From the NCBI GenBank assembly GCA_018822105.1, contig JAHJLB010000045.1, forward strand, positions 1-54,601: a stretch of 54,601 bases of DNA, given 5' to 3'. The notes beneath the pieces were generated by a model. The model was not told the DNA's origin. It did no database searches and saw only the letters and a list, made by a program, of their open reading frames with translations. The DNA comes from Pseudomonadota bacterium. Lineage in GTDB: Bacteria; Desulfobacterota; Desulfovibrionia; Desulfovibrionales; Desulfovibrionaceae. The translations under genes and the position numbers were made by a program. Positions 43,229 through 50,978 of the stretch are shown piece after piece. Positions within the stretch are counted from its first letter, which is position 1. Every line of letters starts with the position of its first letter.

Positions 43229-43861
43229 ATGAAAAAATTATCCATCCTTGTCGGCACGTTGCTCCTTGTCGCGGCCCTTTGCTCCACCGCCTTGGCGGGG
43301 GAGCCCCAAGACCGGCTCCGCTCTGGCATCGAAAAAGTCATCGCCATTCTGTCCGACGCCTCCCTCAAAGGCGCCGCCAAGCGGCCCGATCGCCAGGTCA
43401 AGCTGCGCGCCGTGGCAGACGGCTTCTTCGACTGGCGCGAGCTCTCCCGCCGCGCCGCGGCCGAAGGCTGGAACAAGTTCGCGCCCAAGCAGCAGGACGA
43501 GTTCGTCGCCGCCTTCTCCGAGCTTCTGCAGAAGACCTACATCCGCAAGCTTGAGAAATACAACAACGAGAAAGTGAACTACCTGGGCGAGCAGATCGAG
43601 GGCAACCAGGCCTTCCTCAAGACCCAGGTGACCATGAAGGACAAGACCATCCCCATCAACTACGTCATGATCAAGCACGACCAGTGGATGGTCTACGACG
43701 TGGTGGTGGAGGGCGTGAGCCTGGTCAAGAACTACCGCACCCAGTTCGCCAAGATTTTGTCCAAGGACACTCCCGACGCCCTCATCCAGCGCATCAAGGA
43801 CAAGATCAAGTCCCTGGACGAGGGCAAGAACGTTGACGACGTTGTCGGCAAGGAAGGCTAA
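43229..43861 (+). CDS. mlaC: periplasmic phospholipid-binding protein MlaC
   Basis: A 210-residue exported protein (signal peptide about 1-23, ending ALA). It carries the MlaC/Ttg2D pattern: DGFFDWRELSRRAAAEGWNKF, a FSELLQKTYIRKLEKY helix and WMVYDVVVEGVSLVKNYRTQF near the C-terminus. It shuttles lipids between the MlaA outer-membrane complex and MlaFED. ATG 43229 was chosen because the signal peptide starts there; the frame is open upstream. The stop is one base before mlaA. Confidence 0.93.
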   Translation: MKKLSILVGTLLLVAALCSTALAGEPQDRLRSGIEKVIAILSDASLKGAAKRPDRQVKLRAVADGFFDWRELSRRAAAEGWNKFAPKQQDEFVAAFSELLQKTYIRKLEKYNNEKVNYLGEQIEGNQAFLKTQVTMKDKTIPINYVMIKHDQWMVYDVVVEGVSLVKNYRTQFAKILSKDTPDALIQRIKDKIKSLDEGKNVDDVVGKEG

Positions 43862-43862
43862 G

Positions 43863-44720
43863 ATGACCGTTCAAGCGAAGGCGGCACGCATGCACATCCT
43901 CTTCCGGAGTCTCTTGGCGGCACTGGCCCTGACCCTTGTCAGTGCAACCTTCGCCCTTGCGGCGGACCAGGCCGCCAGCGTGGCCCCGAAGCAGGCCCGG
44001 CCCAGCCTGCTGCTGGCCTATGGCGACGTGGACATCTGGGACGAGACCGGCCAGATCATCAAAAAAGGCAGCGGCGGCGACAAGATGACCCTGTCCGACG
44101 CCGCGGCGCAGACCCCGGACCCCCTTGAGGGCTGGAACCGCATGTGGTTCGGCTTCAACGACAAGCTCTACTTCTGGGCCCTCAAGCCCGTGGCCCAGGG
44201 CTACAGCTTCGTTGTCCCGGAGCGGCCCCGCCTCTGGGTGCACAACTTCTTCCACAACCTCATGTTCCCGGTGCGCTTCGTCAGCCTGGTGCTCCAGGGC
44301 AAGCCCGACGCCGCCGCCGTGGAGACCTCGCGCTTCATCGGCAACACGGCCTTCGGCCTGGGCGGCTTCGCCGACATCACCGCCGACAGCAAGCCTTACA
44401 AGCCCATCGGCTCCACGGAAAAGGACCTGGGCCTGACCTTCGGCTACTGGGGCGCGGACAACGGCCTCTACCTCGTCTGGCCCTTCATCGGCCCCTCCAG
44501 CGGGCGCGACACCCTAGGCTACGTGGGCGACTATTTCCTGACCCCGGCCACCTACATCAACCCCTGGTACTGGTCCGCCGGAGCCAAGGGCTATGAGAAG
44601 GTCAACGAGGTCTCCCTGCGCATCGGCGACTACGAGACCCTCAAGGACGCCTCGGTGGACCCCTATGAGGCAGTGCGCGACGCCTACCTGCGCAACCGCT
44701 TCAAGAAGGTCAACGACTAG
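43863..44720 (+). CDS. mlaA: MlaA/VacJ family outer-membrane lipid-transport protein, without lipoprotein cysteine
   Basis: A 285-residue protein. DPLEGWNRMWFGFNDKLYFWALKPVAQGY is the family opening, followed by the typical VETSRFIGNTAFGLGGFAD and LGLTFGYWG...YLVWPFIGPSSGRD blocks. MlaA removes misplaced phospholipid from the outer-membrane outer leaflet. The N-terminus is a signal peptide ending ATFALA (a type I site), and the protein contains no cysteine at all, so it cannot be the usual lipoprotein. About 55 extra residues separate the signal from the MlaA core. Placed directly after mlaC in a five-gene operon. Confidence 0.92.
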   Translation: MTVQAKAARMHILFRSLLAALALTLVSATFALAADQAASVAPKQARPSLLLAYGDVDIWDETGQIIKKGSGGDKMTLSDAAAQTPDPLEGWNRMWFGFNDKLYFWALKPVAQGYSFVVPERPRLWVHNFFHNLMFPVRFVSLVLQGKPDAAAVETSRFIGNTAFGLGGFADITADSKPYKPIGSTEKDLGLTFGYWGADNGLYLVWPFIGPSSGRDTLGYVGDYFLTPATYINPWYWSAGAKGYEKVNEVSLRIGDYETLKDASVDPYEAVRDAYLRNRFKKVND

Positions 44721-44746
44721 GGCGCGACTGGCCAGAACCGTCCGCA

Positions 44747-45250
44747 ATGCGACTGGCCGTCATTTCCGATACGCATCTCTCCGCGCCGGATGCGCGCTTC
44801 GAGCGCATATACGCCAATCATCTGGCCGGGGCCGACGTGCTGCTGCACTGCGGCGACATGGTCAGCGCCTCCATCTACCACAGCCTGTGCCGCCACCCGC
44901 GCTTTCTTGCCGTGCGCGGCAACTGCGACCACTTCCTCCTGGACCACGAGCTTCCCCCCACCGTGAGCGCCGAGCTGGGCCTGGCCTCGGGGCGGGTCCT
45001 GCGCCTGGGCATGGCCCACGGCTGGGGCGAGCGCCCCACGGTCTGGAAACGCGTGGCCGGGCTCTTCCCCGGCTTTGACCTGGTCTGCTACGGGCACACG
45101 CACCGGCGGGACTGGACCGAGCACGACGGCACGCGCCTGCTGAACCCCGGAAGCCTGGGCGAGGGCTCCCTGGCCCTGGTGGACGTGGAGGACGACGGCT
45201 CCCTGGCCTGCCGCTTCGTGGACGCGGACGCAGAGGAAGCAGCCCCCTAG
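44747..45250 (+). CDS. YfcE-like metallophosphoesterase
   Basis: A 167-residue phosphodiesterase of the YfcE/MJ0936 family. Metal-binding motifs are in order: DTH (SDTHLS), LLHCGDM, VRGNCDHF, MAHGWG and YGHTHRRD, with the family's NPGSLGEG. The substrate is unknown; relatives hydrolyse artificial phosphodiesters. It follows mlaA by 26 bases, may be the tail of that transcript, and lacks a good ribosome-binding site. A strong hairpin follows. Confidence 0.9.
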   Translation: MRLAVISDTHLSAPDARFERIYANHLAGADVLLHCGDMVSASIYHSLCRHPRFLAVRGNCDHFLLDHELPPTVSAELGLASGRVLRLGMAHGWGERPTVWKRVAGLFPGFDLVCYGHTHRRDWTEHDGTRLLNPGSLGEGSLALVDVEDDGSLACRFVDADAEEAAP

Positions 45251-45258
45251 CCCCTGCC

Positions 45259-45294
45259 CCGGGCCGGGCCGGTTCCCACCTGCGCCCGGCCCGG
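45259..45294. terminator. hairpin between the phosphoesterase and small-protein genes
   Basis: A perfect 11-base-pair stem, CCGGGCCGGGC (45259-45269) with 45284-45294, no T-tract, between convergent stops at 45250 and 45378. Confidence 0.5.
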
Positions 45295-45377
45295 CTGGTC
45301 AAGGCCGCGACAGAGCCCAACGTCCACAAGATCGCAGGGCGGCTCATGGGCGTCCAGGGATGGGCGCAGCCACGGCC

Positions 45378-45677
45378 CTAGGGCCTGGGTGTGGCGTCCT
45401 GCAGCTGTCCAGCCGTGTGCTGGCCCTGCTGCACGACCTTCTTGGCCGTGGGCGCAGCCTTCTGCGCGCCCTTCTGGGCTCCGGTCTTGACCACCTGCGA
45501 CGCCTTCTGCACAGGCAGGGGCGCGGCGGACTCGGCCTTGTGCGCCACGGACTTGGCCTTGTTGGCCGTGGACTTGGCCTTGCCCTTGATCTTGCTGCCG
45601 ATGCCGGCCGGGGTGGAGGCCGGGGCGGCCAGCAGCAGCCCCAGACACAGGATGAGCATGGATGCCAGCTTGGCCAT
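45378..45677 (-). CDS. small exported Lys/Ala-rich protein (paralog 1)
   Basis: A 99-residue protein. A signal peptide (about 1-24, ending PAG or nearby) is followed by a strongly basic, Ala/Lys/Gln-rich helix-forming region (KIKGKAKSTANKAKSVAHKA) that reads like a histone-H1 or amphipathic-helix tail. It shares the G[S/G]KIK[G/S]KAKS core with the gene at 45780-46013, so the two are tandem paralogs. ATG 45677 follows an excellent AAGGAGGT. No known domain. Function unknown; a cell-envelope or polyanion-binding role is possible. Confidence 0.78.
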   Translation of the reverse strand: MAKLASMLILCLGLLLAAPASTPAGIGSKIKGKAKSTANKAKSVAHKAESAAPLPVQKASQVVKTGAQKGAQKAAPTAKKVVQQGQHTAGQLQDATPRP

Positions 45678-45779
45678 GGGACACCTCCTTACGGGTCAGC
45701 TGCAACTGAAGGGCGTCAACCATCCCGATTACGGACACGAGTACGCCGCGCCAACGCCGGTGCGTGCTGGACGTCACTT

Positions 45780-46013
45780 CTAGATCTTTCCGAATACGTC
45801 CGAAAGCTGCTCGACAGTGGCCTTGCCCTGCTGCTTCGCCTGGTTGGCCTTGTCGGCGGCTTTGTCCGCCACCTTGCTGGCGCCGGACTTCGTCGTGCTG
45901 GCGGCGGACTTGGCCTTGGATTTGATCTTGCCGCCCAAGCCGGCAGGGGCGACGGCCGGGACGGCCAGGAGCAGACAGAGGCAGGCCATGAGGGGTCTGA
46001 GCATCTGACGCAT
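45780..46013 (-). CDS. small exported Lys/Ala-rich protein (paralog 2)
   Basis: A 77-residue protein with a signal peptide (about 1-25) and a short basic mature part, GKIKSKAKSAASTTKSGASK, followed by a helix of Asp/Lys/Ala repeats (VADKAADKANQAKQQGKATV). It is an evident relative of the gene at 45378-45677, with the same signal-to-KIK junction and Ala/Lys helix, but acidic residues are mixed into its second half. ATG 46013 follows AAGGTGG. A promoter lies at 46068-46096. Function unknown. Confidence 0.75.
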   Translation of the reverse strand: MRQMLRPLMACLCLLLAVPAVAPAGLGGKIKSKAKSAASTTKSGASKVADKAADKANQAKQQGKATVEQLSDVFGKI

Positions 46014-46067
46014 GGGGCACCACCTTGAGGTTCAGGCGTTGTCATTGCGGGGAGGCTGATGGTTCCC

Positions 46068-46096
46068 GCCATACACCAGGCGGGGCATTGGAGCAA
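46068..46096 (-). promoter_or_regulatory. promoter of the small exported protein pair
   Basis: On the minus strand TTGCTC (46096-46091), 17 bases, TATGGC (46073-46068), with TGGTG before the -10. The leader to ATG 46013 is about 48 bases. Confidence 0.5.
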
Positions 46097-46229
46097 GGGG
46101 CGGGCGGAACATCGGGCGCCGGGGCTGCCTGCCCCGGCTGCCGGGCGGCGGCATGCAGAACGGCCCTGCCCCTGCCGTCGCGGGAACCCGGGCAACGCGT
46201 CACGCGCGGCCGAGCCAAAGGTCCGCGGG

Positions 46230-47393
46230 CTACATGCCCACGAACTCCTTCTTGGCCGCGAGCACCTTGCGCAGATAGTCCCGGGTCTCCTGGGCCGCGT
46301 GGCGCGAGACGATGGTCTTGTACACGGCCAGGGGCGGGCGGCTGTTGATGGCCGAGAGCGCCCGGCCACGATTGGAGTTGAAGGTCTTGAGCAGGGCGCC
46401 GGACCCGCCGTTGTAGGAGGCGATGACGCAGTACTCGCGCGAAAGCGCGTCGCCGACGCCAGAGAGGTGTCGCGTGGCCAGCAGGTGCAGATAGGCCGCG
46501 CCGTAATTGATGTTGTGCGGCGGCTCGAAGAGGTAGGCCTTGGAGGGCTCGCCGCTGGTCTGGTTCAGGTAGGCGTAGACGTCGGCACCGGCGGTCTGGG
46601 GCACCACCTGCATCAACCCCACGGCGGGCACGGAATTGATGGCGTAGGGGTTGAAGTCGCTCTCCACGCGGATGATGGCGTAGATGAGGTTGCGGCTGAC
46701 GTTGAAGCGCCGGGAGGCCTCCTCCACCAGCGGGCGGAACTTGGCGGCGCGCACCTGCATGTGGTCCTGGATCATGGGGATGACCACGAAGGACACCCGC
46801 CTGCCCGGCAGGCTTGAGGCGCGCTCCTGCAGGCCCGAGTCCACCGCCTGGCGGGCGAACTCCTCGGCCTGGCCTTCGCTGCGGATGTCGCGGCCCTGGT
46901 GGTCCTTGACCTCGCCCAAGAGAAACGGCGTGCCGCCCAGCTGCACCGGCCCGGCGGAGTAAAGGTCCACGGCGCGCGGGTCGTGGGGCGTCAGCAGGGT
47001 GGTGGCGATGGCCTCGCGCAGGCTGGCGCGCGGCGTGTCCTGGTCCAGGGTCTCCACCAGGATGAGCCCGCGCTCGAAGTCCACGCTGGCCCTGGACAGA
47101 TAGTTCTGGGTGTACTTGACGTACTGCTTGGGCTGGGGCTCGCGCACGTCGCCCTCGCCCCAGGTGCCGCCCACGGCGCGGCGGAAGCTGGAGAGAAGGC
47201 CCTTGAAGCGTTTGTAGTCGGCCTCGATGGCGCTGGGATTGGTGGCGTAGCGCAGGGCCTTGCTGCGGGCCAGGCCCACGGCGGCGCTGGTGTCGCCGCT
47301 GGCCACGCGGGCGATGCTCACGGCGTCTGACACCGAGCAGGAGGCGGTCAGGAACAGCAGAAGCAGGGGCGCGAGCGCGCGGATTGCGGACAT
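46230..47393 (-). CDS. mltC: MltC-like lytic murein transglycosylase lipoprotein
   Basis: A 387-residue lipoprotein (signal ending LTASC, Cys19). The first half matches the MltC N-terminal domain (VKYTQNYLSRASVDFERGLILVET). The SLT domain (about 220-370) has catalytic Glu244 in IIRVESDFNPYA, with SVPAVGLMQVVP and ASYNGGSGALLK. It cleaves peptidoglycan strands like MltD but in the MltC subclass. ATG 47393 follows AGGAGG. A sigma-54-like promoter lies about 180 bases upstream. It is the second membrane-bound transglycosylase of the window. Confidence 0.92.
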   Translation of the reverse strand: MSAIRALAPLLLLFLTASCSVSDAVSIARVASGDTSAAVGLARSKALRYATNPSAIEADYKRFKGLLSSFRRAVGGTWGEGDVREPQPKQYVKYTQNYLSRASVDFERGLILVETLDQDTPRASLREAIATTLLTPHDPRAVDLYSAGPVQLGGTPFLLGEVKDHQGRDIRSEGQAEEFARQAVDSGLQERASSLPGRRVSFVVIPMIQDHMQVRAAKFRPLVEEASRRFNVSRNLIYAIIRVESDFNPYAINSVPAVGLMQVVPQTAGADVYAYLNQTSGEPSKAYLFEPPHNINYGAAYLHLLATRHLSGVGDALSREYCVIASYNGGSGALLKTFNSNRGRALSAINSRPPLAVYKTIVSRHAAQETRDYLRKVLAAKKEFVGM

Positions 47394-47571
47394 GGCTGGC
47401 CTCCTCTCGCCCTTGGGGTTCGCAGCCGGACGCCGGACGTGGAAAAACCCCAGTTGACCGTGGGCAGTGGATCGGAACCCTCGTGTTAATGGGCACTGCC
47501 CTTCACATTCTTGAGTGTTGGTTCCCGATGCCGTTCTGGCACTCACCTGTCGTCCAGGGTGCCTATTCCGT

Positions 47572-47587
47572 AGCATGTCCCGTGCCA
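47572..47587 (-). promoter_or_regulatory. sigma-54 (-24/-12) promoter before mltC
   Basis: On the minus strand TGGCACGGGACATGCT matches the consensus TGGCACG-N4-TTGCW except for one base of the -12 part, with correct GG to GC spacing. It lies about 180 bases before the mltC ATG, in the gap after the glycosyltransferase gene. Confidence 0.6.
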
Positions 47588-47620
47588 ACCCCCGCGGCCA
47601 GGAGCGGCCGGGCCGGGGTT
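47587..47620 (-). terminator. possible terminator of the glycosyltransferase gene
   Basis: An imperfect hairpin (AACCCC with GGGGTT, inner CGGCC with GGCCG) lies directly at the stop of the gene ending at 47620 and directly before the sigma-54 motif. There is no T-tract. Confidence 0.4.
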
Positions 47621-48630
47621 CACTTGGCCGCAGGCGCCAGCCGGCGGGCCTCGGCAAGGTATTTGGCGGCCAGGGCCGCCTCACCGCAATGCTCGGCCCA
47701 GTGCAGCCAGAGCAGGCGCAGGTCCCGGGTTCGGGCCGCGCCCGGACCCGCCAGACGCTGGCCCGGCAGATTTTCGTCAAAACCTTGGCGCAAAAGCGCG
47801 GCCAGATCCCTGGCGCGGTGCCGGGGCCGGTGGGCCGCCTCGATGCGCGCGGCCCCGGCCCGGGAGCAGGCCTCGCGCCGGGCGTCGTCGGCCAGCAGGG
47901 CGCAGGCCTTGGCCGCCGCGTCCGCGGCGTCGTCCGGCGCGTAGGTCACGAAATGCACCCCGTCGTCGAAGAGCTCGTCCTGACCGTTGGCTATCCTCGG
48001 GGTCAAGAGGCAGGCCCCGCAGGCCAGCCCCTCGAAGACCCGGAAATTCAGGTCGCCGCGCTCGGCGATGTTCAGCACCACCCGGGCGCGCGGAAAGAGC
48101 TGGGCGAAATCGCCCTGGCGCACGGCCAGGCCGGGGAACAGGGCCGCCAGGCGCTTCAGGAAGGCGTGGCGCAAAGGGGTCGTCTCCGGATCCACGGTGC
48201 CCACGAACAGCAGGTCCCACTCCTTCCCGGCCTGCAGGGGCCGGTAGCGGTCCTCGGCGCTGGGCGGCAGCCAGAGGATCCGGCCCGGCCCAAGCTCGCC
48301 GCTGAAGCGCGGCACGTCGCCCTTGAGGCTCGCGGCGCAGAGGTCGAAGGTTCCGGCGTAGAGCGGATACCAGCTGTGGATGTGCGAATCGATGCAATAG
48401 AAGGCCGTGAGGGCCGGGAAGCGCTCCACGCCCAGGAGCGGCGGGGGCAGGCTGCGGTCGGTGTAGACCACGGCGTCGGGCGCCGCGCCGCAGCGCGCCA
48501 CGATGTCGTCCCAGGTGAGGGCCTCCGGTTTGGTGAGGGGGATGCGCGCCACGCGGAAGCCTTCGGCCTCCATGTGCTGCATGAAGAACTGTCCGCCCAC
48601 CCAGGCGATGAGTTTCGGCTCCGTGCCCAT
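47620..48630 (-). CDS. CgeB-like glycosyltransferase
   Basis: A 336-residue protein like the CgeB/DUF3880-type glycosyltransferases, with no signal or membrane segment. Features include a FVGTVDPETTPLRHAFLKRL strand-helix after a Rossmann-like N-terminal half, and NIAERGDLNFRVFEGLACGACLLTPR, the usual nucleotide-sugar-binding C-terminal block of GT-B enzymes. It may modify protein or polysaccharide at the surface. I use ATG 48630 (GAGG six bases upstream); GTG 48642, overlapping the WcbI-like stop, is the alternative. It is cotranscribed with the WcbI-like gene. Confidence 0.82.
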   Translation of the reverse strand: MGTEPKLIAWVGGQFFMQHMEAEGFRVARIPLTKPEALTWDDIVARCGAAPDAVVYTDRSLPPPLLGVERFPALTAFYCIDSHIHSWYPLYAGTFDLCAASLKGDVPRFSGELGPGRILWLPPSAEDRYRPLQAGKEWDLLFVGTVDPETTPLRHAFLKRLAALFPGLAVRQGDFAQLFPRARVVLNIAERGDLNFRVFEGLACGACLLTPRIANGQDELFDDGVHFVTYAPDDAADAAAKACALLADDARREACSRAGAARIEAAHRPRHRARDLAALLRQGFDENLPGQRLAGPGAARTRDLRLLWLHWAEHCGEAALAAKYLAEARRLAPAAK

Positions 48631-48638
48631 CCTTGCCC

Positions 48639-49469
48639 TCACGCCAGGTGCAGGTAGCTGATGAAGTCGCCCAGGCCCGCCAGGCGGCAGTCCACGTAGG
48701 CTGCGGCGTACTGGGCGAAGGTCCTGGCCTTGCCGTAGACGTTGAAGGCCTGGCCGGCATGGCCGTAGGCCAGGCCGTAGAAGGCCGCCGCCTGGGGGTG
48801 CACGGGCAGCTCGAAGTCCGCGTAGCCCTCGCCCAGGGCGGCCAGGGTCGGCAGGCGCGAGGGCTGCGGCGCCGCCAGGCCCAGGTGGCGCAGGATGCCC
48901 GCGGCGGCCAGGGCGATGAGCTCCGGGCCGGGGTGGTTCACGCTCAGGTACAGGGGCCGCGCGCGCCAGTGCTCCAGCACATGGTCCAGGTACTGCACCG
49001 GGGTGTGGGCCTGGCGCTCGCGCTCGCGGGCCGCGGTTTCGGCCAAAAGCGCGTTTAGATCGTATTTCCGGTCCAGCGGGGTGGACAGGCACAGGTGCAG
49101 GATGTCGCGCCGGGGCAGCCCCAGAGACAGCAGGTGGTCCAGGTAGATGTCGCGGTAGTCGAAGCCCGCGGCCCCCGACCACAGCGGCCACGGGCCACGG
49201 AAGAACATGTTGGGGATGCACAGCCGCGGGCAGTCCGCGGGAAGCCGGCCCAGGAGCGCGGCAGAGGAGAGCTCCCCCCATTCCGGTCCCAGGTGCTGGT
49301 AGAGGAACAGGCCGCAGGAGGCCAGGTCGGCCTCGGGCACCGGCTGGCGCGCGTAGTTCAGGTACACGCGCGGGGCGAAGCCCCGGGCGAACTCCGGGCT
49401 GGCCAGGAGGGCCTCGGCCAGGGGCCGGCCCTGGCAGTTGGCGTGCAGAATGGCTGTGCGTTTGTCCAC
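48639..49469 (-). CDS. WcbI-like polysaccharide biosynthesis protein (putative acetyltransferase)
   Basis: A 276-residue protein whose opening VDKRTAILHANCQGRPLAEAL is the WcbI-family signature (a Cys in a nucleotide/CoA-binding turn), with CIPNMFFRGPWP and a DYRDIYLDHLLSLG block that fit the same family. WcbI proteins contribute to capsule or other glycan modification. I set the start at GTG 49469, since no ATG lies near and the family motif must be included. A sigma-54-like motif immediately precedes the start. The glycosyltransferase gene overlaps or abuts the stop, so they form one unit. Confidence 0.78.
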   Translation of the reverse strand: MDKRTAILHANCQGRPLAEALLASPEFARGFAPRVYLNYARQPVPEADLASCGLFLYQHLGPEWGELSSAALLGRLPADCPRLCIPNMFFRGPWPLWSGAAGFDYRDIYLDHLLSLGLPRRDILHLCLSTPLDRKYDLNALLAETAARERERQAHTPVQYLDHVLEHWRARPLYLSVNHPGPELIALAAAGILRHLGLAAPQPSRLPTLAALGEGYADFELPVHPQAAAFYGLAYGHAGQAFNVYGKARTFAQYAAAYVDCRLAGLGDFISYLHLA

Positions 49470-49480
49470 GCCGGAAACGT

Positions 49481-49496
49481 TGCAATGCCCGTGCCG
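49481..49496 (-). promoter_or_regulatory. sigma-54-like motif at the WcbI-like start
   Basis: On the minus strand CGGCACGGGCATTGCA matches TGGCACG-N4-TTGCW in all fixed positions but the first. The expected transcript start is near 49471, practically at the chosen GTG, so either the message is leaderless, the true start differs, or the match is chance. Confidence 0.45.
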
Positions 49497-49557
49497 GGAC
49501 CCCACCCTGAACGTGTGAAGGGCGAGCGGAGGGGCGGTTAAGGCGGCCCCGCGCCCC

Positions 49558-49586
49558 TTGAAATGCCCCCCGGATTCGGCTACCAG
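49558..49586 (+). promoter_or_regulatory. promoter of the cobalamin riboswitch/cobT transcript
   Basis: TTGAAA (49558-49563), 17 bases, TACCAG (49581-49586), just before the riboswitch. Confidence 0.5.
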
Positions 49587-49600
49587 TGCAGCCATGCCGA

Positions 49601-49765
49601 GCGGACATCTCGGAACACGGTGCGATTCCGTGGCGGTCCCGCCGCCGTAACCGGGGACGGGGAGAGACTTCGGGCCAGCAGGCCCGGCCACTGCCGGAGA
49701 GGACTCCGGTGGGAAGGCCGTCTCCCCCGGCTGATCCGGAAGCCGGAAGACCTGTCCGCGCTGGT
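49601..49765 (+). ncRNA. cobalamin riboswitch
   Basis: Upstream of cobT on the plus strand. The conserved features are present in order: GGTGCGATTCCGTG with the GCGGTCCCGCCGC helix, GCCACTGCCGGAGAGGACTC followed by GGTGGGAAGGC, and the CCGGAAGACCTG junction segment. This is the adenosylcobalamin-type B12 riboswitch (Rfam class), which lowers expression when B12 is abundant. The intrinsic terminator at 49787-49830 supplies the off signal. Confidence 0.92.
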
Positions 49766-49786
49766 GAGAGCGGGGAACCTGATGGC

Positions 49787-49830
49787 AAAAGGTTCCGGCA
49801 GGCCCCTGTGCGCCTGCCGGAACCTTTTTT
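49787..49830 (+). terminator. riboswitch attenuator terminator
   Basis: GGTTCCGGCAGG (49791-49802) pairs perfectly with CCTGCCGGAACC (49813-49824), followed by six T residues. Located between the riboswitch and the cobT ribosome-binding site, so bound B12 can stop transcription before cobT. Confidence 0.92.
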
Positions 49831-49885
49831 GTCGCACCAACGGACAATGCCGACTACCAGGCGGCATTGCACAAAAGGAGTCTTC

Positions 49886-50956
49886 ATGCGCGCACGCTTC
49901 GAGGCCGTTCTGGCCGCCATCTCCCCGGTGAGCCGCTCCCTGGCGGCCGCCGGCCAGGCCCACCTGGACAATCTGACCAAGCCCCAGGGCAGCCTTGGCC
50001 GCCTGGAGGAGCTGGCCCTGCAGTTGTACATGGTCCAGGGCGGGCAGCCGCCCAAGGCCGACCCCTGCCGCGTGTACACCGTGGCCGGCGACCACGGCGT
50101 GGTCCAGGAGGGCGTGAGCGCCTTCCCCCAGGAGGTCACCCGCCAGATGGTGGCCAATTTCGTGCATGGCGGCGCCGGCATCAACGTGCTGGCGCGCACC
50201 AGCGGAGCCGAGCTCTTCGTGGTGGACGCCGGGTGCCTGGGCGGAGGCTTTGACGAGCACCCCAACCTCATCCAGGGCAAGGTGGCCCCCGGAACGGCCA
50301 ACATCGCCAAGGGCCCGGCCATGACCCGCGACCAGTGCCTCCAGGCCCTGCTGCTCGGCGTGGACCTGGCCGACCGCGCCCTGGCCGAAGGGGTGCGCGT
50401 GCTGGGCACAGGCGACATGGGCATCGGCAACACCACGCCCTCCACGGCCCTCTACTGCGCCTACCTGGGCCTGGACCCGGCGCGCATGACCGGCCCGGGC
50501 GCAGGCCTGGACAGGCCGGGCGTGGACCGCAAAACCGAGGTCATCCGCAGGGCGCTTGGCGCCAACGCCGGGGCCGTGGCCGCAGGCGGCCCCCTGGACA
50601 TCCTGGCGGCCCTGGGCGGCTTTGAGATCGCCTGCCTGGCGGGCCTGATCCTGGGCGGGGCCAAGAACCGGCAGTTGGTCTGCGTGGACGGGTTCATCTC
50701 CACGGCGGCCTGCGTGGCGGCCTGGAAGCTCTGTCCGGCCACGGAGGACTACACGGTGCTGGCCCACGCCTCGGCCGAACCGGGGCACAAGCACGCGGTG
50801 GAGAAGATGGGCAAGGCCCCGCTGCTGCACCTGGGCCTGCGCCTGGGCGAGGGCACGGGCGCGGCCGTGGCCATGTACCTCGTGCGCTCGGCCGCGGCCA
50901 TCTTCAACGAGATGGCCTCCTTCGCCTCCGCGGGCGTGAGCACGGCCAAGGAATAG
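49886..50956 (+). CDS. cobT: nicotinate-nucleotide-dimethylbenzimidazole phosphoribosyltransferase
   Basis: A 356-residue CobT that forms alpha-ribazole phosphate for the lower ligand of cobalamin. Family features: LTKPQGSLGRLEELA, TVAGDHGVVQEGVSAFP, GTGDMGIGNTTPS, VCVDGFISTAA and the catalytic Glu322 in LRLGEGTGA. AAAAGGAG precedes ATG 49886. It is controlled by the riboswitch and attenuator upstream; no other cobalamin gene is in the window. Confidence 0.96.
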   Translation: MRARFEAVLAAISPVSRSLAAAGQAHLDNLTKPQGSLGRLEELALQLYMVQGGQPPKADPCRVYTVAGDHGVVQEGVSAFPQEVTRQMVANFVHGGAGINVLARTSGAELFVVDAGCLGGGFDEHPNLIQGKVAPGTANIAKGPAMTRDQCLQALLLGVDLADRALAEGVRVLGTGDMGIGNTTPSTALYCAYLGLDPARMTGPGAGLDRPGVDRKTEVIRRALGANAGAVAAGGPLDILAALGGFEIACLAGLILGGAKNRQLVCVDGFISTAACVAAWKLCPATEDYTVLAHASAEPGHKHAVEKMGKAPLLHLGLRLGEGTGAAVAMYLVRSAAAIFNEMASFASAGVSTAKE

Positions 50957-50978
50957 CCCCCCGCCCCCGCAACGCGGC

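Noticed and set aside
49470-49847. Upstream extension of the WcbI-like frame by about 120 codons
   Set aside because: It would run antisense through the cobalamin riboswitch and cobT promoter and adds only low-complexity residues before the family motif.
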